Source: Lyngbya sp. CCAP 1446/10 (GTDB lineage: Bacteria > Cyanobacteriota > Cyanobacteriia > Cyanobacteriales > Microcoleaceae). From it: a DNA stretch of 64,000 nt. The notes under the pieces are model-generated. The model worked only from the letters and a program-made list of their open reading frames with translations. It ran no database searches and was not told the origin of the DNA. The position numbers were made by a program, and so were the translations under genes. Positions 35,211 to 44,040 of the stretch are shown piece by piece; positions within the stretch are counted from its first letter, which is position 1, and each line of letters begins with the position of its first letter. The stretch covers positions 1 to 64,000 of the forward strand of contig NZ_JAIGNI010000009.1 of the NCBI RefSeq assembly GCF_026130175.1. The letters are read 5' to 3'.

Positions 35211-35795
35211 TTGAAACTAGCAGAATTGCTCAGGCTCGATCGCACAATTAAGGTTATCGGCTTTGATGACGCACCCTTTTCTCGTACCAGCGACAGTCTC
35301 GTGTCGATCGCGGGCATAGTCTGCGGGAACACTCGATTTGAAGGAATGGTCTGGGGACAAGTCCTGCCAGACGGATTAGATGCCACTGATACTATTTCTG
35401 GGCTACTGCTCGGAGGCAAATTTCTGCCGCAATTGCATCTCGTTTTGCTAGACGGAATTGCTGTCGGCGGCTTCAATATTATTGACCTTCGGGAGTTAGC
35501 ATCGCGGCTGCAAATTCCGTGCGTTGCTGTCATGCGCCGCCAACCAGATTTAGCTGCTGTCGAAAAAGCTCTACGCCATTTACCAGACTCGGAATACCGT
35601 TTAGAATTGTTGCGCCGCGCTGGGAAAATTCACGCTTTTGAACCTTTCTTCTTTCAAGTCTGCGGCGAACAACCGGAAGTAATTGCACTGGTTCTCCAGC
35701 GTTTAACTGATACTGGTAAAGTTCCTGAAGCTTTGCGTTTGGCTCATTTGATTGGTGCGGCGGTTATTACTGGTGTTAGCGGCAGTTCTGCTTGA
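35211..35795 (+). CDS. DUF99 family protein
   Basis: 194 residues. The sequence has the DUF99 layout: IKVIGFDDAPFSRTSDS, SIAGIVCGNTRFEGMVWG, GLLLGGKFLPQLHLVLLDGI, GFNIIDLRELA and RLPDSEYRLELLRRAGKIHAF in order. The family is known in Archaea and bacteria, related by fold to endonuclease V, but its role is unsettled. The start is TTG at 35211 with AGGGAAG about 10 bp upstream, and no ATG lies in frame nearby. The gene is convergent with 35906-37114. Confidence 0.82.
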   Translation: MKLAELLRLDRTIKVIGFDDAPFSRTSDSLVSIAGIVCGNTRFEGMVWGQVLPDGLDATDTISGLLLGGKFLPQLHLVLLDGIAVGGFNIIDLRELASRLQIPCVAVMRRQPDLAAVEKALRHLPDSEYRLELLRRAGKIHAFEPFFFQVCGEQPEVIALVLQRLTDTGKVPEALRLAHLIGAAVITGVSGSSA

Positions 35796-35840
35796 ATTTA
35801 CGAGCGGCGATTTGATTTATTAAAAGTCAAAAAAGTTTGT

Positions 35841-35888
35841 AGTGCGGACTTTAGTCCGCTAATTTGGATGCGGACTAAAGTCCGCACT
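35841..35888. terminator. 19-bp inverted repeat between convergent genes (ACTTTAGT family)
   Basis: AGTGCGGACTTTAGTCCGC (35841-35859) and its complement GCGGACTAAAGTCCGCACT (35870-35888) flank a 10-nt spacer. Each arm also has its own TTTA loop stem (GCGGAC-TTTA-GTCCGC). Same family as 24306-24365 with compensated stem bases. Confidence 0.6.
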
Positions 35889-35905
35889 ATGAACCAACTC
35901 ATGAT

Positions 35906-37114
35906 TTAGCTTCTGACAATCTCGCCCTCGATTTCACCGAATTCGATTTTAGTTCCCAAGGCTAAAGTTAGGGTGCTTTCAGGTTCAATCATTTTTATTT
36001 CGCCTTGAATGTCTGTGGCCCACCAAGCCCGATCGCCCAAATTGGTCAATCCCAAGGATAGCTCGTTTCGCGATCGAGAAATCACCGTAGCTACAACACC
36101 GTTAGATGCCATAGCTGTTAAAGTCGGGATGTCAGCGGTGAATAGCTGAGTACCCGCACTCAGAGGAATCACTCGACTTCGTAATTTCAGAGAAAATTGA
36201 TGGCTGGAAAAAGAATCTTCTGAGGATTTTTGTGATATAATACTAGGCGAAACCTGAGCAGAAGTTGCAGCGGGCAAATCAGAGTTTCCAACTGTAATTG
36301 TACAATTACCGATTCTCTTTTGGTCGCCCGATCGCAAATAACTCACCGCCCCGCTATCAACATTCTCGCAAACAATTTGACCAGCCTCCAATTGAAACCG
36401 CATTGCTAAGGGCGAAACATCAGGAATATAGATAATTGACAAATTTTCATCACTCCCAAACGTCACCGGTTCTGCACCAATAGTCAGAGTGCGATTTGCT
36501 CCCGAATCGTAACTAATTACCAGCCAAGCTTTGTTAAACAAAGTTTCGGCGACAACTAGCATAATGCCAATCCAAAAGCCGATCGCACTACAGCCAACTA
36601 AACGGCCCGCCGTCCCAGATAAACTATAAGCAAACAGAATAAACAAACAACCGCCCAAAACACCACCTACACCGCCGCCACCCAAGCCACGCAGCGCTCC
36701 TAAATTGGGAATTCGTTTGGAAAGTCCAAATCCTAACAAACTGCCGGCTATGCCCCAGCAAATCACTCGCAATATCTCGTTTTCGCCGTCGCCAATCCCG
36801 CTGAAAACACCTTCGGCGATCGCTCCCGAAATTGCCCCGGCAATTACACCAGACAACCCGCCATTTTTTAAAGCCTGTTTAATTTGGGGCTTGCCTTTGA
36901 TATAGTAATAGTAGCCGAACATAATTGCAGTAGCAATGCCGCCGCCTACCAATCCAAACCAGCGACTTGTTGACAATACACTGTCAAAAACAGATGTTGA
37001 ATCATTGAGATAGTGCCTGAAAGGTTCAGTGATGAGATTGCCGGCCAAACCGCCGACAGCACCGCTAATCCCAAACTGCAAAGCTTTTTTAAGGGCTGAT
37101 AGATTTCTTTTCAC
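35906..37114 (-). CDS. Multi-pass membrane protein with C-terminal FHA-like domain
   Basis: 402 residues. Residues about 10-190 hold several glycine-rich transmembrane segments (FGISGAVGGLAG, WFGLVGGGIATAIMFGYYYY, GLSGVIAGAISGAIAEGVF, GGGGVGGVLGGCLFILFAYS, IGFWIGIMLVVAETLF). Residues about 200-280 resemble a forkhead-associated domain (TLTIGAEPVTFGSDENL, IYIPDVSPLAMRFQLE, VSYLRSGDQKRIGNCTITVG), though the classical phosphothreonine-binding SxxH is not preserved. The last about 100 residues have an additional beta-rich segment. Function unknown; an FHA-linked membrane protein suggests signalling or assembly. Confidence 0.65.
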   Translation of the reverse strand: MKRNLSALKKALQFGISGAVGGLAGNLITEPFRHYLNDSTSVFDSVLSTSRWFGLVGGGIATAIMFGYYYYIKGKPQIKQALKNGGLSGVIAGAISGAIAEGVFSGIGDGENEILRVICWGIAGSLLGFGLSKRIPNLGALRGLGGGGVGGVLGGCLFILFAYSLSGTAGRLVGCSAIGFWIGIMLVVAETLFNKAWLVISYDSGANRTLTIGAEPVTFGSDENLSIIYIPDVSPLAMRFQLEAGQIVCENVDSGAVSYLRSGDQKRIGNCTITVGNSDLPAATSAQVSPSIISQKSSEDSFSSHQFSLKLRSRVIPLSAGTQLFTADIPTLTAMASNGVVATVISRSRNELSLGLTNLGDRAWWATDIQGEIKMIEPESTLTLALGTKIEFGEIEGEIVRS

Positions 37115-37836
37115 GGCGCACCTGGTTAAAAGTCAGACTCGAATTTAGCTACAAGCTCGAAACTTACCATTTCCGATCCGCACCTGTCGCCCCTCCGTCT
37201 CCCGCACCTCTGGCCTCTGTCTCGCGCACCTGCCTTTCAGAGACAAGTCTATTGAGCCTCGCGCCACTTCCCGTCACAAATTGCTCAAAGGACGCGCGAG
37301 CGAAGCTATCCCGTAGGGAATCGCCTGTAACTACTGCTGCAAGATAATTTTAGCGATTTTTTGACTTGGAAATTTGCACCGATTAGACCCCAGCTTGGGC
37401 CCGAATATGAAAAGGAATGTTACAAACTATTACAGTAACACTCAGAATGTGAACATAATGCCTCAAAATACTTGCGAGAGGTAGTTGTGTCAGAGAAGCA
37501 ATATCCTGACTAACTGCCGGACAGTCACTCGATCGCCACTTAAGAATCTGCTGCAATCTCGATCGTAGATTAAAGATCGCATCAATCATTTGTGGTATTC
37601 TAAGCGACAGGCTTAGTGCGGGCATCAAAAAGCGCACCGGCGTGAAGAACCAGCGTCGTCAAACGAAGGCAGACACCCGTCAACAACTTCAACAGTTGCT
37701 GGCTGTGGAAAGTCCGCCCTTCCCCGTCAAAGCTCCTGCCAACAGCAAAGCGAAAGGTACGGGATGAAAGCGCCCGAACGTCCTAGTTCAACGCAGAGCA
37801 GTTCGTATAGCAAAATATCCAGCGGGTACACACAAG
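37115..37836. other. Upstream region of the apc operon
   Basis: 722 bp. It holds the promoter and 5' leader of apcA. Near 37290-37325 is the widely dispersed GCGAAGCTATCCCGTAGGGA repeat of cyanobacteria. A 41-codon frame (GTG at 37642 to TGA at 37767), MKNQRRQTKADTRQQLQQLL at its start, is open and codes a basic peptide, but no ribosome-binding site precedes it; I do not call it. A leader RNA for apcA is likely, given the ~70 bp between its end and the apcA ATG. The - strand frame at 37383-37637 lacks support. Confidence 0.5.
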
Positions 37837-38322
37837 ATGAGTATCGTCACCAAATCAATCGTCAACGCAGACGCTGAAGCTCGCTACCTGAGCCCAGGCG
37901 AATTAGATCGGATCAAGAGCTTCGTCACCTCTGGTGAACGCCGCGTCCGCATCGCCCAAATTTTGAGCGAATCCCGCGAACGTATCGTCAAAACAGCAGG
38001 CGACCAACTTTTCCAAAAGCGCCCTGATGTTGTTTCTCCCGGCGGCAACGCTTACGGCGAAGAAATGACCGCAACTTGCTTGCGCGACTTGGACTACTAC
38101 CTGCGTTTGATCACCTACGGAATCGTAGCTGGCGACATTACTCCGATCGAAGAAATCGGTATTGTCGGCGTCCGCGAAATGTACAACTCTCTCGGAACCC
38201 CGATTGCAGCCGTCGCCGAAGGCGTCCGCGCTATGAAGAATGCAGCTTCTTCGTTGCTGTCTGGAGAAGATGCTTCCGAAGCTTCCTCTTACTTCGACTA
38301 CGTTATCGGTGCGATGCAGTAA
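37837..38322 (+). CDS. apcA: Allophycocyanin alpha subunit
   Basis: 161 residues, exact family length. The phycocyanobilin-binding Cys81 lies in [14 protein letters not shown], and [20 protein letters not shown] and [12 protein letters not shown] are the conserved ends. With ApcB it forms the trimers of the phycobilisome core. It heads the apcA-apcB-apcC operon; apcE, often just upstream, is not in this window. Confidence 0.98.
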   Translation: MSIVTKSIVNADAEARYLSPGELDRIKSFVTSGERRVRIAQILSESRERIVKTAGDQLFQKRPDVVSPGGNAYGEEMTATCLRDLDYYLRLITYGIVAGDITPIEEIGIVGVREMYNSLGTPIAAVAEGVRAMKNAASSLLSGEDASEASSYFDYVIGAMQ

Positions 38323-38498
38323 GGAATTTAGGTTTTTGATGATAGATTTTTGATTGAACAATCGAAGGTTGCTGACAACAAGCCAACAGCTTTTGCAGAT
38401 AATCAACTACTTGTAAATCTCAAATCCCAAATCCCAAATCTCAAATTTTCGCTCCAAAATTGGACTGACTCAGCCACTTTCTAGGAAACAAGACAACC

Positions 38499-38984
38499 AT
38501 GCAAGACGCAATTACCGCCGTAATCAATTCCTCTGACGTTCAAGGTAAGTACCTCGACATCAGCGCATTAGACAAGCTTAAGAACTACTTCGCTTCTGGT
38601 GAACTGCGCGTCCGCGCCGCTACCGCCATCAGCGCCAATGCAGCCACAATCGTCAAAGAAGCAGTTGCTAAGTCTCTGTTGTACTCAGACGTAACTCGTC
38701 CCGGCGGCAATATGTACACCACTCGTCGTTATGCAGCTTGCATCCGCGACTTGGACTACTACTTGCGCTACGCCACCTACGCCATGCTAGCTGGCGACCC
38801 TTCCATCCTCGATGAGCGCGTGCTCAACGGTTTGAAAGAAACCTACAATTCCTTGGGCGTGCCCATCGGTTCTACCGTACAAGCAATCCAAGCAATGAAA
38901 GAAGTCACCGCCGGTTTGGTCGGTTCTGACGCTGGTAAAGAAATGGGCGTCTATTTCGACTACATCTGCTCTGGCTTGAGCTAA
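38499..38984 (+). CDS. apcB: Allophycocyanin beta subunit
   Basis: 161 residues. It begins [20 protein letters not shown]; chromophore Cys81 is in [18 protein letters not shown], and Asn71 in RPGGNMY is in the position methylated in beta subunits. It lies 176 bp after apcA, a spacing typical of this operon, and is followed by an unusual repeat-filled gap before apcC. Confidence 0.98.
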   Translation: MQDAITAVINSSDVQGKYLDISALDKLKNYFASGELRVRAATAISANAATIVKEAVAKSLLYSDVTRPGGNMYTTRRYAACIRDLDYYLRYATYAMLAGDPSILDERVLNGLKETYNSLGVPIGSTVQAIQAMKEVTAGLVGSDAGKEMGVYFDYICSGLS

Positions 38985-39182
38985 ATCGAAGGAAGAAGGA
39001 AGAAGGAAAAAGGAAGAAGGAAGAAGGAAAAAGGAAGAAGGAAGAAGGAAGAAGGAAGAAGGAAGAAGGAAGAAGGAAGAAGGAAAAAGATTTATTTCTT
39101 GCCTCTTTTAACTTTTAACTTTTAACTGTAAACTTTTAACTTTTAACTGTAAACTTTTAACTTTTAACTGTAAACTTTTAAC
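38985..39182. repeat. GGAAGAA heptamers and CTTTTAACTTTTAACTGTAAA repeats between apcB and apcC
   Basis: About 100 bp of GGAAGAA/GGAAAAA heptamers (about 38990-39088) is followed by three copies of the CTTTTAACTTTTAACTGTAAA 21-mer (about 39108-39182). Their presence makes the apcB-apcC gap 383 bp, far larger than the about 100-200 bp common for this operon. Confidence 0.85.
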
Positions 39183-39367
39183 TTTGGACTTGTTACCTTT
39201 AGCTTTCAAAGAAGTCAGGGAAGTTGAGAGTGATTGCTAGACCGTCAAAGGCCAGTCGAGAAAGCCCGACGAGTTTTAACGAGCTAGTTTTGACTCCTAA
39301 CTCCCTGACTTCAATCTTTAAAAAATCCATCTAAATATCTGTAAACCTACTCAGGAGTTTGTTTCCC

Positions 39368-39571
39368 ATGAGAATGTTTAAAGTGACTGCTTGCGTCCCC
39401 AGCCAAACTCGCATCCGCACTCAGCGCGAATTGCAAAATACCTATTTTACTAAGCTGGTTCCTTATGACAACTGGTTCCGGGAACAGCAAAGAATTATGA
39501 AAATGGGTGGCAGAATTATTAAAGTGCAATTGGCTACTGGTAAGCCCGGAGCTAATACTGGTCTACTTTAA
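39368..39571 (+). CDS. apcC: Phycobilisome core linker, ApcC
   Basis: 67 residues: MRMFKVTACVPSQTRIRTQR, then ELQNTYFTKLVPYDNWFREQ and the ATGKPGANTGLL end match the 7.8-kDa core linker. It caps allophycocyanin cylinders. The ATG at 39368 gives the normal length; a TTG three codons upstream is less likely. Confidence 0.97.
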   Translation: MRMFKVTACVPSQTRIRTQRELQNTYFTKLVPYDNWFREQQRIMKMGGRIIKVQLATGKPGANTGLL

Positions 39572-39598
39572 AATCCAAGGATGGATTGATAGAGGGGC

Positions 39599-39624
39599 AA
39601 GAGGTCGATCGCGACCTCTTTTTT
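39599..39624 (+). terminator. Intrinsic terminator of the apc operon
   Basis: AAGAGGTCG (39599-39607), loop ATCG, CGACCTCTT (39612-39620), then a T-tract. It lies 28 bp past the apcC stop. Confidence 0.88.
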
Positions 39625-39639
39625 GTTTGTTATGATTTT

Positions 39640-40020
39640 ATAGCAGAAGGAAGAAGGAAGACGGAAGAAGGAAGAAGGAAGACGGAAGAATGTAGTAATT
39701 TGTAGGGTGTGCACTGCGCACCGGTTGACTTCGTAGCCCATTCCCCCAGCGGTTGACTTTTCTACTCGTTACCAGGAAGAGCGAAAGTAACGCAGATGGG
39801 CGAGGAAGAGCCTCCTTAATCCTGTGCCGAGGCAGAGTAAGAGTGATATGGGTTCCCAGACAGAGCCTTGGAACCAGTTAAAAGAAACCGGGTTTTTTCA
39901 TCGAGATTGAGGGTTTTAAGCAAATATTTGGGTGAAAAAACCAGGTTTCTGACAGTCTGTGCGATCGCAAACTAGACTAAGAACTAATGACAACTGACAA
40001 CTGACAACTGACAACTGACT
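39640..40020. other. Repeat-rich spacer between apcC and ftsW
   Basis: About 380 bp without a gene. GGAAGAAGGAAGA heptamers near 39645-39690, CAGAGCCTTGG and GCAGAGTAAGAG palindromic pieces, an AACCGGGTTTTTTC...AACCAGGTTTCTG inverted element near 39890-39950, and finally ACTGACA/CTAATGA heptamers (about 39987-40031) that run into the ftsW start. Confidence 0.65.
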
Positions 40021-40021
40021 A

Positions 40022-41242
40022 ATGACTAATGACATTCGACGCTTCATTCCATTTTTTGACCCCGGCGTGTCTGAATGGGCCGCTGAGGCCCGGTGGCTCA
40101 GGTGGTTGACTTTTTTGTGGCTGTTTGTAGGGCTGACAGCTTTGTTTTCGGCTTCCTATCCGATCGCAAATTCAGAATTTGGAGACGGCCTTTACTATTT
40201 TAAGCGGCAACTAATCGCAGTGGCGATCGGGCTGGCAGGTTTTAACTTAATGGTGTACTCCCCCCTGCGTTACCTGATGAAAACAGCTCAGTTGGGAATT
40301 TTGGTGCTGCTGGGATTGCTCTGGTTGACCTTGATTCCGGGAGTGGGAACCACAGTCAACGGGGCAACTCGCTGGATATCTTTGGGCCCGGTGCCGATTA
40401 TTCAACCTTCTGAATTGATTAAACCATTTTTCGTTCTCCAAAGCGCCCGCATTTTCGGCAACTGGCCCCGATTGACAAACAAAGTTCGCCTTAGTTGGCT
40501 GTTAATTTTCGGCGCAATGCTGTTGGGAATTTTGTTGCAGCCGAATTTAAGTACCACAGCTTTGTGCGGGATGACTTTGTGGCTGGTGGCTTTGGCGGCG
40601 GGCTTACCTTACTTGCAGTTGGGCGCAACGGCTGTGGGGGGTATGCTTTTAGCCGTTTTAAGTATTAGTTTTAGGGAATATCAGCGCCGCCGGATTATGT
40701 CTTTTCTCAATCCTTGGGCTGATCCGATGCAAGACGGCTATCAGTTGATTCAAAGCCTGCTGGCTGTGGGTTCTGGGGGGATTTGGGGTGTTGGTTTGGG
40801 GATGTCGCAGCAAAAGTTATTTTATTTGCCGATTCAGTACAGCGATTTTATTTTTGCTGTGTTTGCTGAGGAGTTTGGTTTGGTGGGAGGTTTCTCGCTG
40901 TTGCTGATGTTGGCGGCTTACGCTACTGTGGCTTTGAGAGTGGCGATGAGGGCCCGGAATATTGAGAGTCAGTTGGTGGCAATTGGGGTGATGGTGGTGA
41001 TGGTGGGACAGTCGCTGCTGAATATTGGGGTGGCGACGGGGGTTTTGCCGACTACGGGTTTGCCGCTGCCGTTTTTTAGTTACGGGGGCTCATCGATGTT
41101 GGCGAGTTTGTTGTTGTCGGGGTTGCTGATTCGGGTGGCTAGGGAGAGTTCTGAGGCTGATGTTGTTTCTTTGGAGGGACGCAGAAAGATGCCTGGAAAG
41201 CCTAAGTTGCGATCGACCAACGGCAGTACACAAGCCGAGTAA
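40022..41242 (+). CDS. ftsW: FtsW/RodA/SpoVE family lipid II polymerase
   Basis: 406 residues with about 10 transmembrane segments. Conserved family stretches are present: GVGTTVNGATRWISLGPVPI, the QPSELIKP motif, and GGSSMLASLLLSGLLIRV near the C-terminus. FtsW is a peptidoglycan glycosyltransferase of the divisome; FtsW and RodA are hard to tell apart by eye, but the about 400-residue length and the cyanobacterial-style N-terminus IRRFIPFFDPGVSEW favour FtsW. The ATG lies within the last units of the CTAATGA repeat and no Shine-Dalgarno sequence precedes it. Confidence 0.88.
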   Translation: MTNDIRRFIPFFDPGVSEWAAEARWLRWLTFLWLFVGLTALFSASYPIANSEFGDGLYYFKRQLIAVAIGLAGFNLMVYSPLRYLMKTAQLGILVLLGLLWLTLIPGVGTTVNGATRWISLGPVPIIQPSELIKPFFVLQSARIFGNWPRLTNKVRLSWLLIFGAMLLGILLQPNLSTTALCGMTLWLVALAAGLPYLQLGATAVGGMLLAVLSISFREYQRRRIMSFLNPWADPMQDGYQLIQSLLAVGSGGIWGVGLGMSQQKLFYLPIQYSDFIFAVFAEEFGLVGGFSLLLMLAAYATVALRVAMRARNIESQLVAIGVMVVMVGQSLLNIGVATGVLPTTGLPLPFFSYGGSSMLASLLLSGLLIRVARESSEADVVSLEGRRKMPGKPKLRSTNGSTQAE

Positions 41243-41276
41243 TTTGTCAAATTATTTCCTGGAAGCGCGGGTAGCT

Positions 41277-41311
41277 AGAAACCGGATTTTCGTCCATCAA
41301 ACCCGGTTTCT
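41277..41311. repeat. AGAAACCGG inverted repeat after ftsW
   Basis: AGAAACCGG (41277-41285) and CCGGTTTCT (41303-41311) are perfect inverted arms with a short spacer. It belongs to the family also seen near 25575-25645 and 39890-39950. It sits between ftsW (+) and the small - strand gene and could terminate both. Confidence 0.55.
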
Positions 41312-41327
41312 GCCTCCAAAACTATAT

Positions 41328-41441
41328 TTATTTCCGTCCATCACCCTTATTTGGCGGTTCTTCTTGTTCTTGAGGTTTAGCTGTGATGTCAATTAATTCT
41401 TTTTTGTCTGGTTTTGGTGTTTCTTGAGTAGAGTTAGCCAT
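41328..41441 (-). CDS. Small hydrophilic protein (37 residues)
   Basis: An ATG on the - strand at 41441 opens a 37-codon frame to TAA at 41328: MANSTQETPKPDKKELIDIT, then an acidic-proline end with PQEQEEPPNKGDGRK. AGGA lies 9 bp before the ATG, a real ribosome-binding site. The composition (Lys/Glu/Pro) is unlike translated repeat or noncoding sequence. I do not recognise the family; it may be a conserved short cyanobacterial protein. Confidence 0.5.
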   Translation of the reverse strand: MANSTQETPKPDKKELIDITAKPQEQEEPPNKGDGRK

Positions 41442-41604
41442 TGAGTTTTGTCCTAAATAGATGCACCGCTTAATTATATCTTTTCCGGCTACAAATCTAT
41501 GGATCTAGATAGCGGGAGCAAGAGCAACACAAATAATTCTCAGGTAGTTGAAATTTCGCTTTAATATTAGACAGGGTTATGTAGATGCAAATTCCTGTCG
41601 ATTG

Positions 41605-42258
41605 CTACACTCCTTGAGGATTGCAGCCAAACAAATCCGAGGTAGAGGCAAAAACATCTTTGTTAAGTATTAAATGCCGATCGCCATCTCGACTGATTAA
41701 CCCTTGCTGCTGCAATTTTCCCAGCATTCGCGTTACTGTTACCCGCGTCGTGCAAATAGCATTAGCAATATCTTGATGTGTTAAGCGGATGCTCAAACGA
41801 GTTCCCTCAACCACAGGCTGACCGAAGTCCTGTTGCAATAATAGCAGAAGCTGATACAAACGGTCTTCTACTCGGCGCTGTCCGGCGATCGCCAAAATTG
41901 ATTCCATTTGCCGCAGCCGCCGAACCATTTGAGGCAGCAACTCGTGACCCAATTGAGGAGAAGCTTCGATTTCCACCATAGAATACCACATCAAATAAAC
42001 ATCTGATGTCGCCGTAGCTCGGTAAGTCTGCAAATTAGTCAACCACAAACCGAAACACATCGAAGGCCCAACCCAACCCAAAAGTGCTTCTTCCCCGGTT
42101 GGATAAAGCGTGCTCAGTTGTGCTAAACCTTGACAAACGCGCCAAAGTCCTTGAGACATCAAAGGAATGGTTTCGCCCTTGGCATAAAAATGCAAGTTTC
42201 GAGTCGCTCCCGTGTTATGCTGGACTTCCGCTAAAAGTGCTTTGGATGTTGGTGGCAT
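41605..42258 (-). CDS. Crp/Fnr family transcription regulator
   Basis: 217 residues. The first about 120 residues are a cyclic-nucleotide-binding-like beta-barrel (NLHFYAKGETIPLMSQGLWR, ALLGWVGPSMCFGLWL) and a long dimer helix. The C-terminal winged HTH contains RLTHQDIANAICTTRVTVTR and LQQQGLISRDGDRHLILN, the recognition helix and wing of the CRP superfamily. The effector-binding residues of true CRP are not obvious, so the ligand is unknown; NtcA-related or LtcA-like roles cannot be excluded. The upstream region of the regulator also faces the opposite-strand ftsW side. Confidence 0.88.
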   Translation of the reverse strand: MPPTSKALLAEVQHNTGATRNLHFYAKGETIPLMSQGLWRVCQGLAQLSTLYPTGEEALLGWVGPSMCFGLWLTNLQTYRATATSDVYLMWYSMVEIEASPQLGHELLPQMVRRLRQMESILAIAGQRRVEDRLYQLLLLLQQDFGQPVVEGTRLSIRLTHQDIANAICTTRVTVTRMLGKLQQQGLISRDGDRHLILNKDVFASTSDLFGCNPQGV

Positions 42259-42401
42259 ATCCGTTATTTCCAGCTAAAAAACAATACTCTGAGATCTACG
42301 AATCTCACTCTAACCCACCAAGGTAAAGGTTTGGTAATCGTCTGGTTAGCGGGAGTATAAGCTTTAGCCATCAGTTGAACCCAGATTTTATATCACTACT
42401 G

Positions 42402-43463
42402 TTAAACTTCCAAAGTGATTAATTGAGCAATTTCTTCAGTCTGAAAACCTAAAGCCATGGGCTTTTGCACTTCTGGGATTATTTGCACATCATAGAGTTC
42501 TGTAACTACTCCTTCAAATCGCACCCAGTGAACTATTGTTCCAGTGTTAATATCTATTATCATGATACCACAGCGTGGCTCGGCATCTTTTTTTATTAAC
42601 AATTCATCTAATTCTAAGCCGCTAAAAGTGTTGTCGCCGCCTCTAGGTTTAGATAATCCAACTATTGCCCAGTTTTGCCAAAAGGCTAAGCCTCGTAAAT
42701 AGCCTGGACAAAATGCGATCGCCTGAAATTGCCCGGTTTCTAAATCCACATAACCCAACTCTCCCCGCCCCGAATTTAGCACCCACAACTTGTCTTGATA
42801 CCAGCGGGGTGAGTGCGGCATTGATAATCCTGATGCGACAATTTCATTCGATTCTATATCTATAATTATGCCGCCATTTTGTCTGCGATCGCGCCAGCCG
42901 TCCACCACATCCGACTGACTGGATGCTGTCACATATTTAGCTTTCCCCTCCACCATTGCTAAACCGTTGAGGTGACAGCGATCTTCGTTGATATATTGTG
43001 AGATAAAGGGTGGTTTCCATAAAGGTTTACAACTGTGCCGATCGCTCACTGTGGCTAGACAATTGAGTAATGTGCTGATAAAAATTACTTGTCCGCTGCT
43101 ATCTACAGCTACATCATGGATGTCGATATCGCCCGTGGTGTAAGCGATTCGAGGCACGTAAAGGCGATCGTAACCTTGATGCAGTTGTCCGGCTGCTAGC
43201 ACATTTTTTAATTGCCAGAGTTGATATTTAGAACTTAGGTAAATGCGATCGCCTGTGCAGTAAAGTCCCATTGCGCGATCGAATATGCGCCAAAATGCTG
43301 AAATTTTGTTAGTCTCTGGCGCAGCACCGATTAATATTAATCGGCTGGTTTGATAGGTAGTGCAAGCAAGGCTGATTTGTTGTTGATTTAGCCAAGCTGG
43401 AAACTCGCGATCGCCAAAAATATCGTGTTCGTGGATTGTATTGACAATTGTGTCGTTATTCAT
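42402..43463 (-). CDS. TIGR03032 family beta-propeller-like protein
   Basis: 353 residues. Family-like features are the CTTYQTSRLILIGA opening, DIDIHDVAVDSSGQVIFIST, LNGLAMVEGKAKYVTA, VDGWRDRRQNGGIIIDIES, LSMPHSPRWYQDKLWVLNSG and FCPGYLRGLAFWQNWAIVGL. TIGR03032 proteins are uncharacterised and predicted to form a beta-propeller. The N-terminus is WD40-like without the classical repeats. It may be associated with secreted or signalling complexes, but no function is known. Confidence 0.75.
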   Translation of the reverse strand: MNNDTIVNTIHEHDIFGDREFPAWLNQQQISLACTTYQTSRLILIGAAPETNKISAFWRIFDRAMGLYCTGDRIYLSSKYQLWQLKNVLAAGQLHQGYDRLYVPRIAYTTGDIDIHDVAVDSSGQVIFISTLLNCLATVSDRHSCKPLWKPPFISQYINEDRCHLNGLAMVEGKAKYVTASSQSDVVDGWRDRRQNGGIIIDIESNEIVASGLSMPHSPRWYQDKLWVLNSGRGELGYVDLETGQFQAIAFCPGYLRGLAFWQNWAIVGLSKPRGGDNTFSGLELDELLIKKDAEPRCGIMIIDINTGTIVHWVRFEGVVTELYDVQIIPEVQKPMALGFQTEEIAQLITLEV

Positions 43464-43479
43464 AGAATCTAGAAAATTT

Positions 43480-43850
43480 TAATTCCCGTAGGGGCAGGTT
43501 CACCAACAATAATTGCCGCTGGACTGATAATCTCATAAACCCGCCCCCACCCAACCATAAATCATCATGTTTCAGGTATATTTTGAATTATTCGTGGTGT
43601 GGGGGCGGGTTTATATAGATTGTTGGTAATTGTTATAGATTGTTGGTGAAGCCGCCCCTACAAAATATCCTACTCGTAGTGGCGGGTTCACCAACCATAA
43701 TTGCCTAAAACCCACAATCTCATAAACCCGCCACTTGGGCGGCAAATCGCTTTAAACATACAAGTAGCGGGTTGTACCGATCGTAATTGCCTAAAATCAA
43801 TAATCTCACAAACTCGCCCCGACTTCGACTTTTTATAATTTGTTTAAAAT
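43480..43850. repeat. Cluster of GGGGGCGGGTTTA / AAACCCGCCCCC dispersed repeats
   Basis: At least four partly inverted copies of the family seen at 3301-3355, with GTAGGGGCAGGTTCACC, AAACCCGCCCCCACC, GGGGGCGGGTTTATA and GTGGCGGGTTCACC words. The 577-bp spacer up to 44040 holds no gene; short frames at 43720-44015 are repeat translation. Confidence 0.75.
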
Positions 43851-44040
43851 AACCAGAGAAATATAAAGATTTAGTAAATGAGAAGCTAAAGCACTGACAG
43901 TGCGATCGCACTTTGCTATACTCCTAATGGTTAAAAGCCTAGGGTGCCATCCACTACTAGATAGAAACACCGTCGATCGCAATTCAATCGCTCGCTTTTT
44001 GCATATTACAAACAAGTCATTCTACCGGAAGCACAAACAG

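Noticed and set aside
37383-37637. 84-codon - strand frame upstream of apcA
   Set aside because: It overlaps the apc leader region, has no ribosome-binding site and no family features.
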